The translations under genes and the position numbers were made by a program. This document shows positions 60,991 through 64,000 of a stretch of 64,000 nt of DNA, one piece after another. Position 1 is the stretch's first letter. Each line of letters begins with the position of its first letter. The notes beneath the pieces were generated by a model. That model did not search any database and was not told the origin of the DNA. It saw nothing but the letters and a program-made list of their open reading frames with translations. Source of the DNA: Astrothelium macrocarpum (lineage: Eukaryota; Ascomycota; Dothideomycetes; Trypetheliales; Trypetheliaceae); contig JAGEMR010000004.1 of NCBI GenBank assembly GCA_021030915.1, positions 186,001 to 250,000 on the forward strand. Direction: 5' to 3'.

Positions 60991-62382
60991 TCACGCCCTC
61001 TGCACCATCTCCGGCCGTCTACCCATTGCATCAACGACATAGGCAACGCCATCTTCGCTCGCATAGCTCGGTGGTCGCGGTACAGGCGCCGCATCGCTGC
61101 CCGCCTCCCCAGCGCCATCTGATATGCCTGGCTGGGGCGAAGCAGCCGGGCTGGACCGCGCGGTGATGCTGATGCTGAGGTTCGTTGGGTTTGGGCTCGG
61201 TGGGAGAGGATCCGGGTTGCGCTGCCAGTGGAGAAGGTTGGGGTCGGCACGCTGCGGCAGGGTTAGACTTTCTATTTTGTCTTGTTTTCTTGGAGGGAAG
61301 CGGATGGGACAAAGGGGCGATACGTACCACGCTGCTACGCCAGAGCCCATATGCGGGTGGAGGGCCCTCGATGCGCGGGCTGCTTGTCTTTTGCAAGAGG
61401 CCGTCGAAGGTGCGATTGTCGGCCAGAGTGGCGGGCGAGGGGATCTCGGGGCTCGTGTCAAATTCGGACGCGGGTCCAAGTTCTTCGTCGCGCTGGAGAT
61501 GGACGCGGATTGGGCTGTCGGGACGGAAACCCTCGGGGCCAGTCATGCTGGGAATACGTTGGGGTGCGCTGTGATGGTGATGTCGGTGGCGAGAACGATG
61601 AGATCGGGAGGCGCGGTGGAGGCAGAGACGGATGAGAGCGTGAGCGAAGAAAATGGTGATGGTGAGGATGAGGAGGATGAAGAGGACATCGATTTCTTGA
61701 CCTAGGTCGCGGTTTGTGAGGGCAAGAGAGAGATCTGGAGAGTAGATACGTATTAGTCTCAAGGCATAATGGGGGGTAAGGTGCCGATTATAAGCATACA
61801 GAGAGATAGAACAGCTACAAGTAAGAGGCCGGAAAGAAGCGCGGCTTGTCCTAAAGCCCGCGCCTTTGGGTCTCGTTTATGGGACGGAGGACCATGTCTA
61901 CTGCTCGCACCGCGCCTTCGCTTCCATGACTTTTTATGGCGTCTCCTAGTGCGATCTTGAACGAGGGCAGCCAGGCTGTGGTTGTCCTCTCCGTCTTCGA
62001 TATCTTCCTGATGTTGATCATGGGGGGTGACGATCCGCGTGGTATACGCCGGTGCTGGGGGAATAGGATCCGCCAGAGGCGCACTTTCATGAACTGGTGT
62101 GGGCGATGCATAGAGTTCGCTTGTGCGGGAGGCGTTATCGGCTACGTGTGTATCAGGTACCTCATCTTCTCGTGATTGTGATCGAAAGCGATCCCGAAGA
62201 CTCGGTATAGCGACGCGTAGTTTTGGAGTTCGGCGTGGAGAAGTAACTGAAGGCGTGTCGCTATAAAGGGAGGCGCGAAGAAGCGAACGAACATTTTCCT
62301 GAACTGAAGCCATTCGTGACCGAATCGACGGCGCTTGGTGAACGCGTTCAGACGAGGTTGGTAGCGCAGGAGATGATGGCAT
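60991..62382 (-). CDS. Unknown two-TM membrane protein
   Basis: About 416 residues, exons 62382-61800, 61734-61328 and 61251-60991. I do not recognise a named family. The first ~180 residues are hydrophilic, with a very basic stretch (RTRRRHKKSWKRRR) just before the membrane. Two hydrophobic segments follow: LLSGLLLVAVLSLYLSLAL, formed across the first splice site, and IDVLFILLILTITIFFAHAL, separated by TNRDLGQE. A His/Arg-rich segment and a Pro/Ser-rich tail complete it, ending in a PPSYASEDGVAYVVDAMG motif that contains a PPSY sequence, a possible WW-domain (Rsp5) ligand. Both introns (65 and 76 bases) restore the frame. The topology suggests an endomembrane or plasma-membrane protein regulated by ubiquitin; the function is unknown. 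Confidence 0.8.
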
Positions 62383-63594
62383 TTTGAAGTATCAGAATCA
62401 CAAGCGAATGTCTCCTTAGGTCAGTCGAAGGAACCAAGCCAGGTTCCAGTGTAATGTCAACGACTCGCGTTATTGGTCGTTATGATATTCTCGATCTTGT
62501 GAGTCTTTCCTTCCTAGGTATTCTTTTTGTTAGGGCGTTGTTTACGTTTGCGCGTTTTTGTCCAAAGACTACTGTGGGTCGCAGCGATGGCCCAGGGACA
62601 AGTCGTCCATAGGGAAGGCGTGAACACGAAGGCGATCGCTGCTGTGCAGTACAAACTACTAATCAGGATCCAGCGCAGGACTCAGAAATGATTGGCTGTC
62701 GCATTAAATCGGTATGACTAGAAGAAATATCACGAAGAGAACGGAGCAGGACGAATGGTAATTAGCGGATAAGATTGAACGAAAGAAAGTCCGCAACAGC
62801 AGAGAGGTGTGAAGCAGTCAAGCTCTATGAGCCATCAGATATTAAAGAAAACGAGCACTATGAAACGAAGATTAGAAGCTCGGCGTGGCCGGCGTACGGT
62901 CGTAAGGAGAGATCAACTACTGTACAAGAGGAGTGGAAGAGAAGGAGCGAGAGTCGCTGCTGTGCCTGCTAGGCATGACCGGTAGGCTGTAGCCAATACC
63001 ACGTATGGAGGCGTAGATTCCAGGATGACGAGATTGGACTTGGCATCTGAAACACGCGTTGCAGAAGCAGGAGAGTGCTGGGCGTGGGAGGAAGACGAGA
63101 GGTTCAATGGCACGGAGCGCTCCCGTAGAGCCTCAAGCGCGTAACGTATCAGATCCAATCCACCCACGCTCAATTTCGTCTTCAAAAACTGAGCTACGTC
63201 TCGTCATATATCTCAAGCTCAACACTGTCGCAGCTTCGCAATGACGAGAAGGACAATTTCGTTCACGGTGAATGTTATGTTTGGTACGATGTCTCTGCCA
63301 TGTCTCTACTAGTTTCCTCCTGCGTTGCACCAGATCCGCAACGCGTCGCTATCTGCCAATTACGTCTCACATTTTCGCGTGCTACACGATCCGATTCAGC
63401 ATGCCTGTACGCAAGGCAAGCTTCATTGGAAGTGGCGTGCCCTACGGCCCCCCAGTGCTGCTACAGACGCTTCGGAGTTCAGTGTGAGGCTATGTACGTC
63501 TGCCCCCTGTTAATATCTGGGAATTAGACTTCGACTTCAAGACCTCCTTTTTGAAAAGCAGATTGAGAGATACTGTCGAGGCGTCTTTTCTGAA
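62383..63594. other. Intergenic region at right edge
   Basis: 1.2 kb upstream of the membrane-protein gene and downstream of the U5-40K gene. Short open frames show no known motif. Confidence 0.5.
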
Positions 63595-64000
63595 TCACCT
63601 ACCCAGCTCGCCAAGTATGACTGAGCGATCAGAAGATCCTGAGACAACTGCGAAATTTGGTAAGCAAAGTAATATTAATGGCATCGACTGAACGCTTACG
63701 GATTGGTTCATCGCCTGGAGCAAACCGCACGTCATTGACGGTCCCTTTGTGGCCTGGTAGTTTATACAAGAGCTTTCCGCTACTCGCATCCCAAACAACT
63801 GCAGTTCGGTCTCCGCTACCTGCGGCAATTCTTTGCCCCTTTGGGTCCCAACTTGCACGTATCAGATTCTTCTCCAGCCCTACCGGCGCCCCATCAAACG
63901 TCTTGATCTGCCGATCAAGCGGCGCAAAAGGCCGTATGTCCCATGTTCTGACTGTCGAATCATGCGAATGGGACAGTAATAATTGTGAGTCGGGCGAGAC
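63595..64000 (-). CDS. SNRNP40: U5 snRNP 40 kDa WD40 protein, C-terminal part (5' end beyond window)
   Basis: The last part of a WD40-repeat protein, exons from beyond 64000 to 63700 and 63647-63595, with a 52-base intron. The visible blades read DSTVRTWDIRPFAP, LIRASWDPKGQRIAAGSGDRTAV and LYKLPGHKGTVNDVRF, ending in SSDRSVILGEL. The order and wording match the C-terminus of SNRNP40/Spf38, a stable component of the U5 snRNP and spliceosome, including the typical RPFAP and KLPGH motifs and the short GEL ending. The N-terminal blades lie outside the window. Confidence 0.9.

Noticed and set aside
61124..61705. Plus-strand open frames opposite the two-TM membrane protein
   Set aside because: They are by-products of G+C-rich sequence; the minus-strand frames join through canonical introns into membrane helices.

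Overview
The window is nuclear DNA of a filamentous ascomycete (Pezizomycotina). Most genes carry several short GT-AG introns, usually 46-125 bases, with visible CTAAC- or CTGAC-like branch points. The gene content also fits: a group III HAMP-repeat hybrid histidine kinase, a highly reducing type I polyketide synthase (PKS), a fungal rhodopsin-domain membrane protein, and PDX1 without a catalytic domain. I cannot place it to genus. I recognised no intact transposon, tRNA, rRNA or CRISPR array. Exon limits were worked out by hand from reading frame, splice motifs and recalled family conservation, without database searches.

Layout. 1-6 kb holds housekeeping genes: a mitochondrial-type cation diffusion facilitator cut by the left edge, a SIRT4-like sirtuin, and the divergent pair PDX1 and a two-TM mitochondrial-type protein. 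6-21 kb is a probable secondary-metabolite cluster: a 12-exon reducing PKS of about 2440 residues, a rhodopsin-domain membrane protein, an HxxxD acyltransferase and a short-chain dehydrogenase. 21-45 kb is mostly conserved cellular machinery: a disordered coiled-coil protein, a ULS1-like SNF2/RING translocase, the Nik1/Os-1 osmosensing kinase, a probable Laa2-like AP-1 accessory protein, nucleoporin NSP1, the ATP synthase inhibitor INH1 (hidden by splicing), 14-3-3 and a CorA-like protein. 45.6-49.3 kb is gene-poor and holds a decayed coiled-coil repeat gene. 49.3-64 kb holds a short coiled-coil (SLO1/SCOC) protein, beta-MPP and SDH4 as a divergent mitochondrial pair, a divergent P450-like protein, HRD3, a membrane protein and the 3' part of the U5 snRNP 40K gene.

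How the genes relate. The PKS, acyltransferase and SDR could build, reduce and esterify one polyketide. No cluster regulator, exporter or thioesterase is visible. Several genes serve mitochondria (CDF, sirtuin, PDX1, TMEM223-like protein, INH1, beta-MPP, SDH4). Two head-to-head pairs among them share short promoters with a CCAAT box. NIK1 and 14-3-3 are signalling genes; ULS1-like, NSP1, the Laa2-like protein, SLO1, HRD3 and U5-40K serve chromatin, transport, ER quality control and splicing. The part most likely to be new is the PKS cluster with its altered DH site and dead methyltransferase region. The decayed repeat locus and several splicing oddities (an 18-base microexon, in-frame introns, a long retainable intron) are also worth checking.
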